DNA from: Actinokineospora terrae
GTDB lineage: Bacteria; Actinomycetota; Actinomycetes; Mycobacteriales; Pseudonocardiaceae
DNA: 64,000 nt
NCBI RefSeq assembly: GCF_900111175.1
Contig: NZ_FOGI01000018.1
Location: 1 to 64,000 of the forward strand
Direction of reading: 5' to 3'
Numbering within the stretch: the stretch's first letter is position 1; each line of letters opens with the position of its first letter. This document shows, in pieces, positions 27,922 through 36,161 of the stretch. Under the pieces are notes generated by a model. That model did no database searches, was not told the DNA's origin, and was given only the letters and a program-made list of their open reading frames with translations. The translations under genes were made by a program, and so were the position numbers.

Positions 27922-28647
27922 CTATCCGAGGTCCACTGTCGTGTCGAGGCGGAGGGCCAGCAGGTCGGCGAGGTCGAGGGACGAGTCGAGGCCGAGGGCG
28001 GTGAGCAGGTCCGGGTTGGGGGTGTGGCCGCGGATCAGGTCGATGTCGATGGCGAGGGTGGTCCTGGGGACGGGGTTGGTGGGCAGGGTCGTGCCCAGGG
28101 TGTCGTCGATGGCGGCGGCGAAGGCCGGGTCGAGGGTGACGCCGCTGGTGGCGAGGTCGAGGGTGATCGCGGTCGAGCCGACGGGCTTGGTGGCGCGGGC
28201 GGTCCCCGGTGCGGTGATAGCGCCGAGGCGGATGCCCGGGCGGAGACCGACCTTGGCGGTGATCACGCCAGTCTTGAGGTCGGCGGACATACCGGACACG
28301 AGGAGCGTCTCGGTGCCCTTGGCGAGCCGCAGACCTCCGAGCAGCAGGACCCGACCACCGCGGATCTGGCGGTCGTAGGAGATCGCGCTCCCCTTGGCCA
28401 CCTTGAAGTTCACATCATCATCGATGTGCCCCGACCCGCCGATCGTGGCCGCACTGACCCCCTGACCGCCGAGATCCAGCGCCCCCTCGACGTCGATCAC
28501 CAACCCAGCCCCGGCAATCGGCGAACTCCCCAAGACCGTGACTTCAGCCCGAGTCGGTGGCGCGGCGTCGGCCACCGACCCCGGCGCCGCCAGACATACC
28601 GCCAACAGCCCGGGCACAGCTCTACGGATCCACTGAGAACCAGTCAT
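27922..28647 (-). CDS. Secreted protein, function unknown
   Basis: 241 residues from ATG 28647 with a GGGGG stretch just upstream. A Sec signal peptide (IRRAVPGLLAVCLAAPGSV) ends near residue 29 (ADA-AP). The mature part is rich in Gly, Leu and Thr with alternating polar and hydrophobic residues, as in an all-beta fold, and has no Cys or catalytic motif. Phrases such as RGGRVLLLGGLRLAKGTETL recall secreted beta-rich actinobacterial proteins, but I cannot assign a family. Confidence 0.75.
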   Translation of the reverse strand: MTGSQWIRRAVPGLLAVCLAAPGSVADAAPPTRAEVTVLGSSPIAGAGLVIDVEGALDLGGQGVSAATIGGSGHIDDDVNFKVAKGSAISYDRQIRGGRVLLLGGLRLAKGTETLLVSGMSADLKTGVITAKVGLRPGIRLGAITAPGTARATKPVGSTAITLDLATSGVTLDPAFAAAIDDTLGTTLPTNPVPRTTLAIDIDLIRGHTPNPDLLTALGLDSSLDLADLLALRLDTTVDLG

Positions 28648-28843
28648 CCCCCGTTGCTACCAGCCCCAGCCCCCAACCCACGACCGCTCTCACACGATCG
28701 CGTGCACGCGTGACGACCCCGCGATCGCCGGTCCACGCGCCTACGCGGCCCCCGTCGGCGGTAGATCCTCCACGTCACAAGGATCCGGCACACAACTCAG
28801 TGCCCACTGTGGACATCGCGATGCCTGCTGGCACCTCGGGCAC

Positions 28844-31090
28844 TCATACGCTCTCCTGGATCGACGCGCGTGCGGTGGGTTCACGGTGCTCGGACGGTCC
28901 GGGCAAGTTCTCGACATGCGCCAACAGGCTGTGGCTGTTCGCATCGCGGAAGGCGGCGGCGGCCTCCGTCCAACAGCGGCGGGCCTCGTCACCGCGGCGA
29001 CCCTGCCACAGGTCCAGGCCCAGGTTCACCCAGGCGACGCCTTCGCGAGAGCGGTCCCCCAGCCAACGGCAGCAGGCGACTGCTTGTCGGTGGGCGGTGA
29101 TGGCGGCGTTGACCTTGCCCACCCGGCGCAAGGCCGCGCCGAGGTTGTTGGCAGCGGTCGCCTCCCCATGGCGGTCCCCGACCTCGCGGTAAAGGCGAGC
29201 GGCCGCGCGGTGGGCGACCTCGGCACGGGAGGGTTCGCCCGCTTCGCGCAAGGCCAAGCCCAGGTTGTCGTACGCGGTCGCCAAACCCCGGCGATCGCGG
29301 AGCCGGGCCATCAGGCTCACCGCCCGGTGGTGCACTCCCACGGCCTCCGTGGATCTGCCCGATTCGCGGAGGGCCAGACCGAGGTTGTTGCAGGCGATGG
29401 CCTCTCCGTGGCGATCGCCAGAGGTCTCGGCCAAGGCGCGTGCTTCTTCCTGGGCGCTGATGGCCGCGATCGGGCTCCCCAGGCGCACGAGCGTCACGCC
29501 GAGGCTGCTCCACACCATGCCCTCCCGCCACACCTCCCCCATCGCCTGGTAGGCGCCCATGGCGACGTGGTGCGCCTCGTACGCCTCGGGCAGTTGGTCG
29601 TTGTGCTGCAACGCCAAGCCGAGCACGTCCCACGCGTGTGCCCATACCCCCATGTCCTCCTCGTCCCTCGTGGCACGGGCGGCGGTAGTCGCCACCCGCA
29701 CCCAGTCAGCGACGTATCGGCGCCAGGACAGGTACGTGGTCATCGCCTGCGCGAGGCGCGCGCCCAGCGACACGGTGCCGAGGTCCACGCCCCGGCCGAC
29801 GGCGCTCACCAGGTTGGCGTGCTCGGCGTCGAACCAGGCCAGGGCCTCGGCGCGATCGGCGAACCGGTGTGGCACGTCGTGGCCGCTCCAGGCGCGCAGG
29901 TGCGCGTCGGCGGCGAGCGCGGTGGCGGTGTAGTGGGCCAGCAGTCGGACGGTCGCAACGGGTTCTGGGTGCGGGCGGGTGCGCGCGTGTTTGCGGATGA
30001 GGTCGTGGGCGCGCCAGCGGCGGTTGACCCTGGCCAGCAGGTGTGCCTGCGTCAGCGTGCGCAGCCGAGCCGTGGCGGTGGTGACCGCGACACCCGCCAG
30101 CGCGGCGCACGCCTCGGTGGAGATGTCCGGGCCAGGTTCGGCGCACAGCATCAGCAGCAACCGCGCGGCTGCCGGGTCCCGGACTGCCAACCGGTCGACG
30201 GAGGCCGCGAACACCGCGGTCAACGCGGTCTCACCGTGGGCGAACGAGGTCGCATCAGCCGTCGTCAACTCGGCCGCGAGTTCGGCGGCGGTGAGGTCCG
30301 GGTCATCGGCGAGCAACCCTGTGGCGATCCTGATGGCCAGCGGCAGGCCCGCGCAGACCCGGGCCAGGTCGACGATCCCGCAGTCGGCCGCCCGTCCGTG
30401 TTCGCGCAGGGTCCGGTGGAGCATCTCGACCGCCGCGTCGATATCGAGGACGTCGAGGGTGAGGAGATGGGCGCCGGGCAGCGACAGCGTGTCGCGGGTG
30501 GTCACCACCACACGGTGCGCGCTCGTCCCCGGTGCCGGGATCAGATCGCGGACCTGCTCGCTGCTGCCTGCGTTGTCCAGCACCAGGAGCACCGATCGGC
30601 CCTGGCGCTCCCCGTCGTGCAGAACTTGGTGGTACACGGTGGCCTGCTCGTCAGCACCCCCAGGGATCTGGTCATCGTGGACACCGAGCCCACGCAGCAG
30701 CGGTGCGAACACCGACTCCGGCCGCACCGCCTCGTCCGCGCTGTAGCCGCGGAGATCGACGAATAGCACCCCGCCGGGAAACCAGCCGCGCCCTGCGGCG
30801 ACTGCCGCGACCTGCCGGGCCAGAGCCGTCTTCCCGATGCCGCCCATGCCTGCGACGGCCGAGAGCACCACCGGCCCGGACGGGGATCGCGGGTTCACCA
30901 GATCGAGGAGCCGCCGGACCTCGTCGTCCCGACCGATCAGTCCATCGGTGGCCTCTGCCGCGCGGATCGCGGTGACGACCGCGACGCCGCCTGCGCGAAC
31001 ACCGTGAACGCCGCCGGTGATCACGCCTGCCTGCACCAAGACCCCGTTCACCACACCAAGAGCGAGGTTGACGACCGCATCGGACACCAC
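28844..31090 (-). CDS. STAND (NB-ARC) NTPase with TPR repeats
   Basis: 748 residues. The N-terminus is a short hydrophobic, beta-like stretch (VVNGVLVQAGVITGGVHGV). The NB-ARC module follows, with Walker A GMGGIGKTAL near residue 80, Walker B LLVLDNA near 160 and GLPLAIRI as the GxP motif near 260. A winged-helix-like region follows, then TPR repeats from about 450 to 720 (GEAIACNNLGLALRESGR and three close repeats). No DNA-binding domain is present, so it is not a SARP/AfsR regulator. Proteins with this plan act as ligand-triggered switches, in signalling or as NLR-like defence proteins. Here the N-terminal motif would be the adaptor to an effector; that is inference. Confidence 0.85.
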   Translation of the reverse strand: MVSDAVVNLALGVVNGVLVQAGVITGGVHGVRAGGVAVVTAIRAAEATDGLIGRDDEVRRLLDLVNPRSPSGPVVLSAVAGMGGIGKTALARQVAAVAAGRGWFPGGVLFVDLRGYSADEAVRPESVFAPLLRGLGVHDDQIPGGADEQATVYHQVLHDGERQGRSVLLVLDNAGSSEQVRDLIPAPGTSAHRVVVTTRDTLSLPGAHLLTLDVLDIDAAVEMLHRTLREHGRAADCGIVDLARVCAGLPLAIRIATGLLADDPDLTAAELAAELTTADATSFAHGETALTAVFAASVDRLAVRDPAAARLLLMLCAEPGPDISTEACAALAGVAVTTATARLRTLTQAHLLARVNRRWRAHDLIRKHARTRPHPEPVATVRLLAHYTATALAADAHLRAWSGHDVPHRFADRAEALAWFDAEHANLVSAVGRGVDLGTVSLGARLAQAMTTYLSWRRYVADWVRVATTAARATRDEEDMGVWAHAWDVLGLALQHNDQLPEAYEAHHVAMGAYQAMGEVWREGMVWSSLGVTLVRLGSPIAAISAQEEARALAETSGDRHGEAIACNNLGLALRESGRSTEAVGVHHRAVSLMARLRDRRGLATAYDNLGLALREAGEPSRAEVAHRAAARLYREVGDRHGEATAANNLGAALRRVGKVNAAITAHRQAVACCRWLGDRSREGVAWVNLGLDLWQGRRGDEARRCWTEAAAAFRDANSHSLLAHVENLPGPSEHREPTARASIQESV

Positions 31091-31095
31091 ACCAT

Positions 31096-31125
31096 GATCC
31101 CCCGTCCGCGAGGCGGGAGGGGATC
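31096..31125 (-). terminator. Terminator-like hairpin after the SRPBCC gene
   Basis: GATCCCC (31096-31102) pairs with GGGGATC (31119-31125), with a smaller CCG/CGG helix inside. It lies between the minus-strand SRPBCC stop (31139) and the STAND start (31090), so it probably ends the ArsR-SRPBCC transcript. Confidence 0.5.
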
Positions 31126-31138
31126 ACGGTGGTGATCA

Positions 31139-31627
31139 TCAGGCCTCGGCGAGGATGGTGTCGATCTGGGCCATGGCCAGGCGCATGCCCTCTTCCATGC
31201 CCATCTCGGCGAGCTTCTGGAGTTCGGCGAGCGAGGAGAAGTGGGTCACCGAGGTCATCCTGGTGCCGGTGCCGGTGGGTTCGAGGGTGATCACGGTGTT
31301 GGTGGTGGGCATGGTGTCGACGGGGTTGCCGTCGTTGTCGGCGAAGCCGTCCTCGAACTCGAGGCGGGTCGGGGCGTCGACGGCGGTGACGCGCCACCAG
31401 CCGCCCGCCTTCTCGCCCTCGGGGCCGCTCATGTAGTACGCGGAGCGGCCGCCCACGGTCAGCTCGTGCTCGGTGAAGGTCGCGGGCCAGGTCGGCGGGC
31501 CCCACCAGCGCTCCAGCTGACGCGGGTCCTCCCACACCTGCCACACCCGCTTGACGGGCGCGCCGAACTCCGCGACGAAGGTCAACGTCAACGCCTCGGT
31601 GTCCTTGTGGGTGCTGATCACGGTCAT
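31139..31627 (-). CDS. SRPBCC (AHSA1-like) protein
   Basis: 162 residues from ATG 31627, preceded by GAGAGGACC. The SRPBCC/AHSA1 pattern is plain: FVAEFGAPVKRVWQVWEDP, then ERWWGPPTWPA, GGWWRVTAVD, and a C-terminal helix beginning GMEEGMRLAMAQ. These proteins form a hydrophobic pocket. The ligand is unknown. The gene begins two bases after the ArsR stop, forming a tight operon; such pairs are widespread in actinobacteria, with the ArsR protein controlling both. Confidence 0.88.
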   Translation of the reverse strand: MTVISTHKDTEALTLTFVAEFGAPVKRVWQVWEDPRQLERWWGPPTWPATFTEHELTVGGRSAYYMSGPEGEKAGGWWRVTAVDAPTRLEFEDGFADNDGNPVDTMPTTNTVITLEPTGTGTRMTSVTHFSSLAELQKLAEMGMEEGMRLAMAQIDTILAEA

Positions 31628-31629
31628 CG

Positions 31630-31980
31630 TCAGGTCCTCTCAGGAGTGTCGTCTTCGGCCAGGATGTCCTCGATGGCCCGGGCGCGGTGCCGCCAGATCT
31701 GCTCGTAGGACTCGAGCAGCCTGGCCACCGTGCGCAGGATGTCCGGGTTTCCCCGCACGAGTTGCTCCCTTCCCCGCCGCTGCTTGGTCACCAGTCCGGC
31801 CCGCTCAAGCACCGCCACGTGCTTCTGCACGGCGGCGAAGCTCATCGCGTACCGCCGAGCCAGCGCCGAGACCGACTGCGGTTCCCGCAGCACCCGCTCC
31901 ACGATGTCCCGCCGAGTCGCGTCCGCCAACCCGTGAAACACCCGGTCCGCGTCGGCGTCGCCGAACTGATTTACAACCAC
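31630..31980 (-). CDS. ArsR-family winged-helix repressor
   Basis: 116 residues from GTG 31980 (VVVNQFGDADADRVFHGLAD). The winged helix covers residues 12-90, with ATRRDIVERVL, SVSALARRYAMSFAAVQKHV (recognition helix) and a basic wing KQRRGREQL. There are no metal-binding Cys, so it belongs to the SdpR/AHSA1-linked subgroup rather than the arsenic sensors. The frame is open far upstream, but an operator and promoter sit exactly at 31972-32017, so the earlier starts are rejected and the message is probably leaderless. Confidence 0.88.
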   Translation of the reverse strand: MVVNQFGDADADRVFHGLADATRRDIVERVLREPQSVSALARRYAMSFAAVQKHVAVLERAGLVTKQRRGREQLVRGNPDILRTVARLLESYEQIWRHRARAIEDILAEDDTPERT

Positions 31981-31989
31981 ACGGTTGTA
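31972..31989 (-). promoter_or_regulatory. ArsR operator TACAACC-N4-GGTTGTA
   Basis: A perfect inverted repeat TACAACC (31972-31978) and GGTTGTA (31983-31989) with a 4-nt spacer overlaps the ArsR start codon and the predicted transcription start. A further GGTTGTA half-site lies near 32024-32030. The position implies autorepression. Confidence 0.75.
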
Positions 31990-32017
31990 CGTTAGCCGTG
32001 ACACTCCTGAAGCGCAA
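31989..32017 (-). promoter_or_regulatory. Promoter of the ArsR-SRPBCC operon
   Basis: On the minus strand TTGCGC (32017-32012), a 17-bp spacer and TAACGT (31994-31989) form a sigma-70-type promoter. Transcription would begin about 31980-31983, at the GTG, so the message is leaderless and the start site lies under the operator. Confidence 0.55.
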
Positions 32018-32066
32018 CCCCCTGGTTGTAGGTTCTCCCGACCCCACCCCCCACCCCTGAACAACG

Positions 32067-32110
32067 TCGGCCAACCACACACCCCCAAACAACGTTGGCC
32101 AAACAACGCT
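32067..32110. repeat. Short direct repeats AACAACGTYGGCCAA
   Basis: AACAACGTCGGCCAAC and AACAACGTTGGCCAAA occur in tandem, followed by a partial AACAACG, just before the second copy of the dispersed repeat. Purpose unknown; an old insertion scar or binding site is possible. Confidence 0.5.
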
Positions 32111-32146
32111 CCTCGGAGTCGCTGGTGCCAAACTGCTCGATGGGGC

Positions 32147-32360
32147 GGACTTGTTTTGTGTGGGGGGACGGCACCCGTAGCGTCGCTCACCGTGGCAGGG
32201 CCTGCTTGTGGGCCCCTGCTTTGCGGTTCTGCCCGGGTGTCGTAGGGGCCCCGCGCAGAACAAGTTCGCCCCATCGAGCAAAGCTCGAAACTCGCGCCCG
32301 AACGCAATGCCGAAGGCGAGCCGTTGATCGTCGACGCCGCAGGCGAGCACGAGAGCCGCC
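32147..32360 (+). repeat. Dispersed structured repeat, copy 2
   Basis: The second copy of the element at 1-205, in the same orientation. The left arm GGACTTGTTTTGTGTGGGGG (32147-32166) faces the right arm GGGGCCCCGCGCAGAACAAG (from about 32255). The hairpin TCGAGC-AAA-GCTCGA (about 32274-32288) and the tail AATGCCGAAGGCGAGCCGTT with CGACGCCGCAGGCGAG are kept. Here no gene follows on the plus strand, so the element is not simply the leader of one gene. About 80 bp after it lies the convergent oxidoreductase stop. Confidence 0.75.
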
Positions 32361-32440
32361 ACCCCCAGCTCAAGATCAAACATGCCCGCCTTACACAGCA
32401 GCGCAGCCCCCCAGGTCGGCGAGCACCACCGACACACCGA

Positions 32441-33412
32441 TCAGATCGTCACCACCACCTTCCCGCGAACCCGACCGTCCTGCATGTACTGGATGGCGTC
32501 GGCGGTCTGTTCCAACGGAAACGTGCGGTCGATCGCGGCGGTGATGGCGCCCGACGCCGCCAGGTCGGCGAGTTCCCGCAGATCCGCCTGTCGCTCCGAA
32601 CTCACCAGCGACGTAAGGCGCTGGCTGACAAACGGGGACATCAGCGGCGCCCACAACCCCCGTTGGAAGCCACCCAGGATGCGGCCGCCGGTCTCGCTGC
32701 CGACGATCACCACGCAGCCGCGCGGGGTCAGTGCCCGGCGGAGGCGGCGCACGGTGCGGTGGCCGCCGGTGTCGATGATGACGTCGTAGCGGTGGCCGCC
32801 GTCGGCGATGTCCTGCTTGGTGTAGTCGAGGACGTCATCCGCACCCAGTTCACGAACCAGGTCGACCTTGCCAGTACCGCAGACACCCGTCACCCGCGCG
32901 CCGCGCGCCTTGGCGATCTGCACGGCGAAGCTGCCCACGCCACCGGACGCGCCGATCACCAGCACGCTCTGGCCGGCCTGGACCTTGGCGTTGTCCCGTA
33001 AGGCCTGCAGCGCGGTCAGCGCGGACACCGTGGTCGCGGCGGCCTGGACCGGGGTCACGTTCTCCGGGCGCGCGACGAGCTTGGCGGCCTTGGCCGGGGC
33101 GAACTCGGCGAACGCGCCCTCGCAGATGCCGAACACCTCGTCCCCGGGGTGCACGGTCGTCACCGCCGCGCCCACCGACTCGACCCGCCCCGCGACCTCC
33201 CGGCCGCGCACCGGCGTCTTCGGTCTGCGCAGCCCCGTGGCCAGCCGGGCCGGGTACGGCACCCCGGCCATGAGGTGCCAGACGCCGCGGTCCACCCCCG
33301 CCGCGTGGACCCGCAGCAGCACCTCGTCGGCGCCGATGGTGGGCGGGTCGATCTCGGCGACGCGCAGGACGTCGTGCGCCTCGCCGTACTCGTCCTGGAC
33401 GACCGCTCGCAT
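32441..33412 (-). CDS. Zinc-free MDR-family NAD(P)-dependent oxidoreductase (quinone-oxidoreductase type)
   Basis: 323 residues from ATG 33412 with AAGGGAG upstream. The medium-chain dehydrogenase fold is recognised by an N-terminal GroES-like domain (MRAVVQDEYGEAHDVLRVAE) and the Rossmann motif VLVIGASGGVGSFAVQIAKA near residue 145. The zinc-binding Cys of alcohol dehydrogenases are missing, so it is a quinone- or enone-reductase-like enzyme using NADPH. It is divergent from a TetR repressor with three operator-like sites between them and is the probable repressor target. Confidence 0.88.
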   Translation of the reverse strand: MRAVVQDEYGEAHDVLRVAEIDPPTIGADEVLLRVHAAGVDRGVWHLMAGVPYPARLATGLRRPKTPVRGREVAGRVESVGAAVTTVHPGDEVFGICEGAFAEFAPAKAAKLVARPENVTPVQAAATTVSALTALQALRDNAKVQAGQSVLVIGASGGVGSFAVQIAKARGARVTGVCGTGKVDLVRELGADDVLDYTKQDIADGGHRYDVIIDTGGHRTVRRLRRALTPRGCVVIVGSETGGRILGGFQRGLWAPLMSPFVSQRLTSLVSSERQADLRELADLAASGAITAAIDRTFPLEQTADAIQYMQDGRVRGKVVVTI

Positions 33413-33422
33413 GGTTGGCTCC

Positions 33423-33468
33423 CTTACGTTGTAAACTTACTTTGTAAGAATGAGGCTTACGACGTAAG
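33423..33468. promoter_or_regulatory. Three operator palindromes between the oxidoreductase and TetR genes
   Basis: CTTACGTTGTAAA (33423-33435), CTTACTTTGTAAG (33436-33448) and CTTACGACGTAAG (33456-33468) share the dyad CTTAC-N3-GTAAG; the second and third are perfect and the first is degenerate. The first two abut and the third ends one base before the possible GTG start at 33469. The array fills the 56-bp divergent promoter region and is a strong candidate for the TetR binding site, controlling both directions. Confidence 0.8.
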
Positions 33469-34155
33469 GTGTCAAGTGTGGTGGAGAAACGGACCAGACT
33501 CAGCCGGGACCAGGTGCTCGCGGCGGGCGTCGAGTTGGCGGACGCGGTGGGCATCGAGGCCTTGACCATGCGCAAGCTCGGCGAGGCGCTCGACGTCAAG
33601 GCCATGTCGCTCTACCACCACGTGGCCAACAAGGAGCAACTGCTCGACGGCATGACCGACCTGGTGTTCGCCGAGATCGACCTCCCCGACGACACCGACT
33701 GGCGCACCTCGATGCGGGTCCGCGCCTTCTCCGCGCGCACGGCCATGGGCCGCCACCCGTGGGCGCTGAGGCTGATGGGCTCGCGCACCACCCCCGGCGA
33801 GGCCACAGTGCGCCACCACAACGCCGTCCTCGGTGTCTTACGCCGCGCGGGGTTCCCCCTGGCGCTCGCCGCGCACGCGTTCTCGGTGCTGGATGCCTAC
33901 ATCTACGGCTTCGCCGTGCAGGAACAGAGCCTGCCCTTCGACACCGAGGAGGCGCCGACCGAGTTGGCCCAGGCGATCCTCGCCCAGTTCCCCACCGACA
34001 GGTACCCGTACCTGGCCGAGTTGACCGCGCGCTACGTGGAGAGCCATGACTACAACTACGCCCAGGAGTTCACCTTCGGCCTGGACCTGATCCTCGACGG
34101 TCTTGAGAGAGCCCTGACTGTCGGTGCGGCTGCCTATACTCCCGCCCGCGAGTGA
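33469..34155 (+). CDS. TetR-family repressor (TetR class C-terminal domain)
   Basis: 228 residues from GTG 33469; the GTG at 33478 (MVEKRTRLSRDQV) is equally possible. The helix-turn-helix spans about residues 25-58 (MRKLGEALDVKAMSLYHHVA, then NKEQLLDGM). The C-terminal ligand domain resembles that of TetR itself, with RHPWALRLMGSRTTPG and AHAFSVLDAYIYGF. It is divergent from the MDR oxidoreductase and next to its own operator array. The inducer is unknown, perhaps the oxidoreductase substrate. Confidence 0.9.
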   Translation: MSSVVEKRTRLSRDQVLAAGVELADAVGIEALTMRKLGEALDVKAMSLYHHVANKEQLLDGMTDLVFAEIDLPDDTDWRTSMRVRAFSARTAMGRHPWALRLMGSRTTPGEATVRHHNAVLGVLRRAGFPLALAAHAFSVLDAYIYGFAVQEQSLPFDTEEAPTELAQAILAQFPTDRYPYLAELTARYVESHDYNYAQEFTFGLDLILDGLERALTVGAAAYTPARE

Positions 34156-34165
34156 GGGAGTGGGG

Positions 34166-34546
34166 ATGGCTGGGCGGCGTAAGAAGACCCTGGGTGTCCA
34201 GGACGAGGAGTTCTTCGAGATCGTGGGCGCGTTAGCGGAGGTGACCAGGGCGGAGGGGTCGACTCATAGCTCGTTCAGCGTGAGCGGCCGCAAGTTCGGT
34301 TACCACTGGCCGCGCACGCAGACCGTGGGGCTCAAGCAGACCTTGTCCGAGCAGCTGGCCCTGGTCGCCGAGCGGCCCGACGTGTTCGAGGTCCAGTTCA
34401 CCTCGGGCGGGTTCGGGTGGGTGGTGGTCCAGCTCGCCGGGATCGACCGCGACGAGCTGACCGAGCTGGTGTTCGAGGCGTGGCGGCTCACCGCGCCCGA
34501 GGACCTGGTGGCAGCGGCTGCCGATCCGGCGTCGCGGCGCGGCTGA
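34166..34546 (+). CDS. MmcQ/YjbR-family protein
   Basis: 126 residues from ATG 34166 with GAGGGAG before it, ten bases after the TetR stop. The MmcQ/YjbR double-wing-like fold is recognised from the FFEIVGAL start, KFGYHWPRTQTVGLKQT, the FTSGGFGWVVVQLAGID core, and the closing EAWRLTAPEDLVA helix. Members are called DNA-binding, but their role is not established. The 3' end overlaps the convergent monooxygenase gene by 59 bp. Confidence 0.85.
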   Translation: MAGRRKKTLGVQDEEFFEIVGALAEVTRAEGSTHSSFSVSGRKFGYHWPRTQTVGLKQTLSEQLALVAERPDVFEVQFTSGGFGWVVVQLAGIDRDELTELVFEAWRLTAPEDLVAAAADPASRRG

Positions 34547-36032
34547 AGGTCATCTCCCGGGTGATCGGCGTGCGGCGCAGCGTCAGGGTGTCCAGCACGT
34601 AGTTCATGGTCGGCCGCCACGGCAGCCGTGAACCCTGCCTGGGCAGTTCGGCCAACCCGCGCTGCACATAACCCGCGGTCAGGTTCACGAACGGCTCCTC
34701 GGTGACCCCGGGGGGCGGCGCGGACGGCGTGGCGACGTCGTAGGCGTGGTCGGACATGTGGCGCAGCAGCCGGTCGAGGTAGCCGGCGACGAGGTCGAGC
34801 TTCAGCGTCCAGGTGGCGTTGGTGTAGCCGAGCACGTAGACCATGTTCGGCACCCCGGCCAGCATCATGCCCAGGTAGGTCATGGTGTCGGTGGTGCGCA
34901 CCGGCCTGCCGTCGACCGACAGCTCGGCCCCGCCGAACAGGCCCAGGTTGAACCCGGTCGCGGTGACCAGGATGTCGGCGAGGACCACCTTGCCCGAGGT
35001 CAGCCGCACGGCGCCGTGGTCGAACCCGGCGATCGTGTCGGTCGCCACGGTGGCCCGGCCCGAGCCGAGCGCCGTGAAGAAGTCGCCGTCCGGGACCATG
35101 CACATCCGCTGGTCCCACGGCCCGTAGCGCGGGTTGAAGTGCTCGTCGACCGGATAGCCCGCGGGCAGCGCGGCCACCGCCGCCTTGCGCAGCATCCGCC
35201 GCACGAGCTCGGGTCGGCGCTGGCTGAGCTGGTAGAACGCCATCGCCGTGGCGATGTTGCGCCACCGGACCACCCGGTGGCCCAGCCCGCCGGGCAGCAG
35301 CCGGGCCAGCCTGGGCGCGAGCGTGTCCGCGGACGGCAAGGACAGGACGTAGCTGGGCGAGCGCTGCACCATCGTCACGTGCGCGGCGTCGCGGGCCAGC
35401 GCGGGCACCAGGGTCACCGCGGTCGCACCGCTGCCGAGCACGACCACGCGCTTGCCCGCGTAGTCGAGGTCCTCTGGCCACGCCTGCGGGTGCACGACCT
35501 GGCCGCCGAACTCGGCGATCCCGGGCAGGTCGGGTTTGAAGCCGCCGTCGTTTCGGTAGTAGCCGCCGCACATGAGCAGGAACGAGCAGGTCAGCGCGAC
35601 TTCGGCGCCGTCGTGGTCGATCCGAAGCTCCCACCGCGCCCGCTCGGAGTCCCAGTTCGCGGCGACCAGCCGGTGCCGCAGCCGGACCTCGTCGAGCACC
35701 CGGTACTCGCGGGCGGTCTCGCGCACGTAGTCCAGGATCTCCGCTCCCCCGGGCATCGTCTCCGCGCGCGCCCACGGCCGGAACCGGTACCCCAGGGTGT
35801 GCATGTCCGAGTCCGACCGCACACCGGGGTAGCGGAACAGGCTCCACGTGCCGCCGGTCTCGTCCCGCGCCTCCAGCAGGGTGAACGTCGTCCCCGGTCG
35901 CTTGGTCCGCAGGTGACACGCCATCCCGATCCCCGACAGCCCAGCGCCGACGATCACCACATCCAGGTGCTCCACGGCGGTGTAGCTTGCCCGCACCGGC
36001 CGCCGCGGGCCAATCAAGTCCAGTGTGGACAT
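34488..36032 (-). CDS. Flavin-containing monooxygenase / Baeyer-Villiger-type enzyme
   Basis: 514 residues from ATG 36032 (MSTLDLIGPRRPVRAS). An FAD-binding Rossmann motif VVIVGAGLSGIGMACHL is near residue 30; the BVMO/FMO fingerprint FGGQVVHPQAWP is near 170; the NADPH motif VVVLGSGATAVT is near 190. The enzyme would insert or add oxygen on a ketone or amine using NADPH and O2. It is divergent from an amidohydrolase gene (130 bp apart). Frames running further upstream are chance open frame in high-GC DNA. Confidence 0.9.
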   Translation of the reverse strand: MSTLDLIGPRRPVRASYTAVEHLDVVIVGAGLSGIGMACHLRTKRPGTTFTLLEARDETGGTWSLFRYPGVRSDSDMHTLGYRFRPWARAETMPGGAEILDYVRETAREYRVLDEVRLRHRLVAANWDSERARWELRIDHDGAEVALTCSFLLMCGGYYRNDGGFKPDLPGIAEFGGQVVHPQAWPEDLDYAGKRVVVLGSGATAVTLVPALARDAAHVTMVQRSPSYVLSLPSADTLAPRLARLLPGGLGHRVVRWRNIATAMAFYQLSQRRPELVRRMLRKAAVAALPAGYPVDEHFNPRYGPWDQRMCMVPDGDFFTALGSGRATVATDTIAGFDHGAVRLTSGKVVLADILVTATGFNLGLFGGAELSVDGRPVRTTDTMTYLGMMLAGVPNMVYVLGYTNATWTLKLDLVAGYLDRLLRHMSDHAYDVATPSAPPPGVTEEPFVNLTAGYVQRGLAELPRQGSRLPWRPTMNYVLDTLTLRRTPITREMTFSRAATPDRQPLPPGPRAR

Positions 36033-36161
36033 GCGGGGCCTTGGTCCTGAGCGCACCCTTGTTGTCCGCGGCCGCACGAGGACGCACGGGGGCGTTCTGC
36101 GCGGGTCGCGGTGCCCGAACACTGGCGGGACCCCGACCGCTGTCCACCAGGAGTGCGCACC

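Noticed and set aside
31981..32379. Extended N-terminus of the ArsR protein through the repeat region
   Set aside because: The promoter and operator at 31972-32017 and the non-coding repeat at 32147 make the GTG at 31980 the real start.
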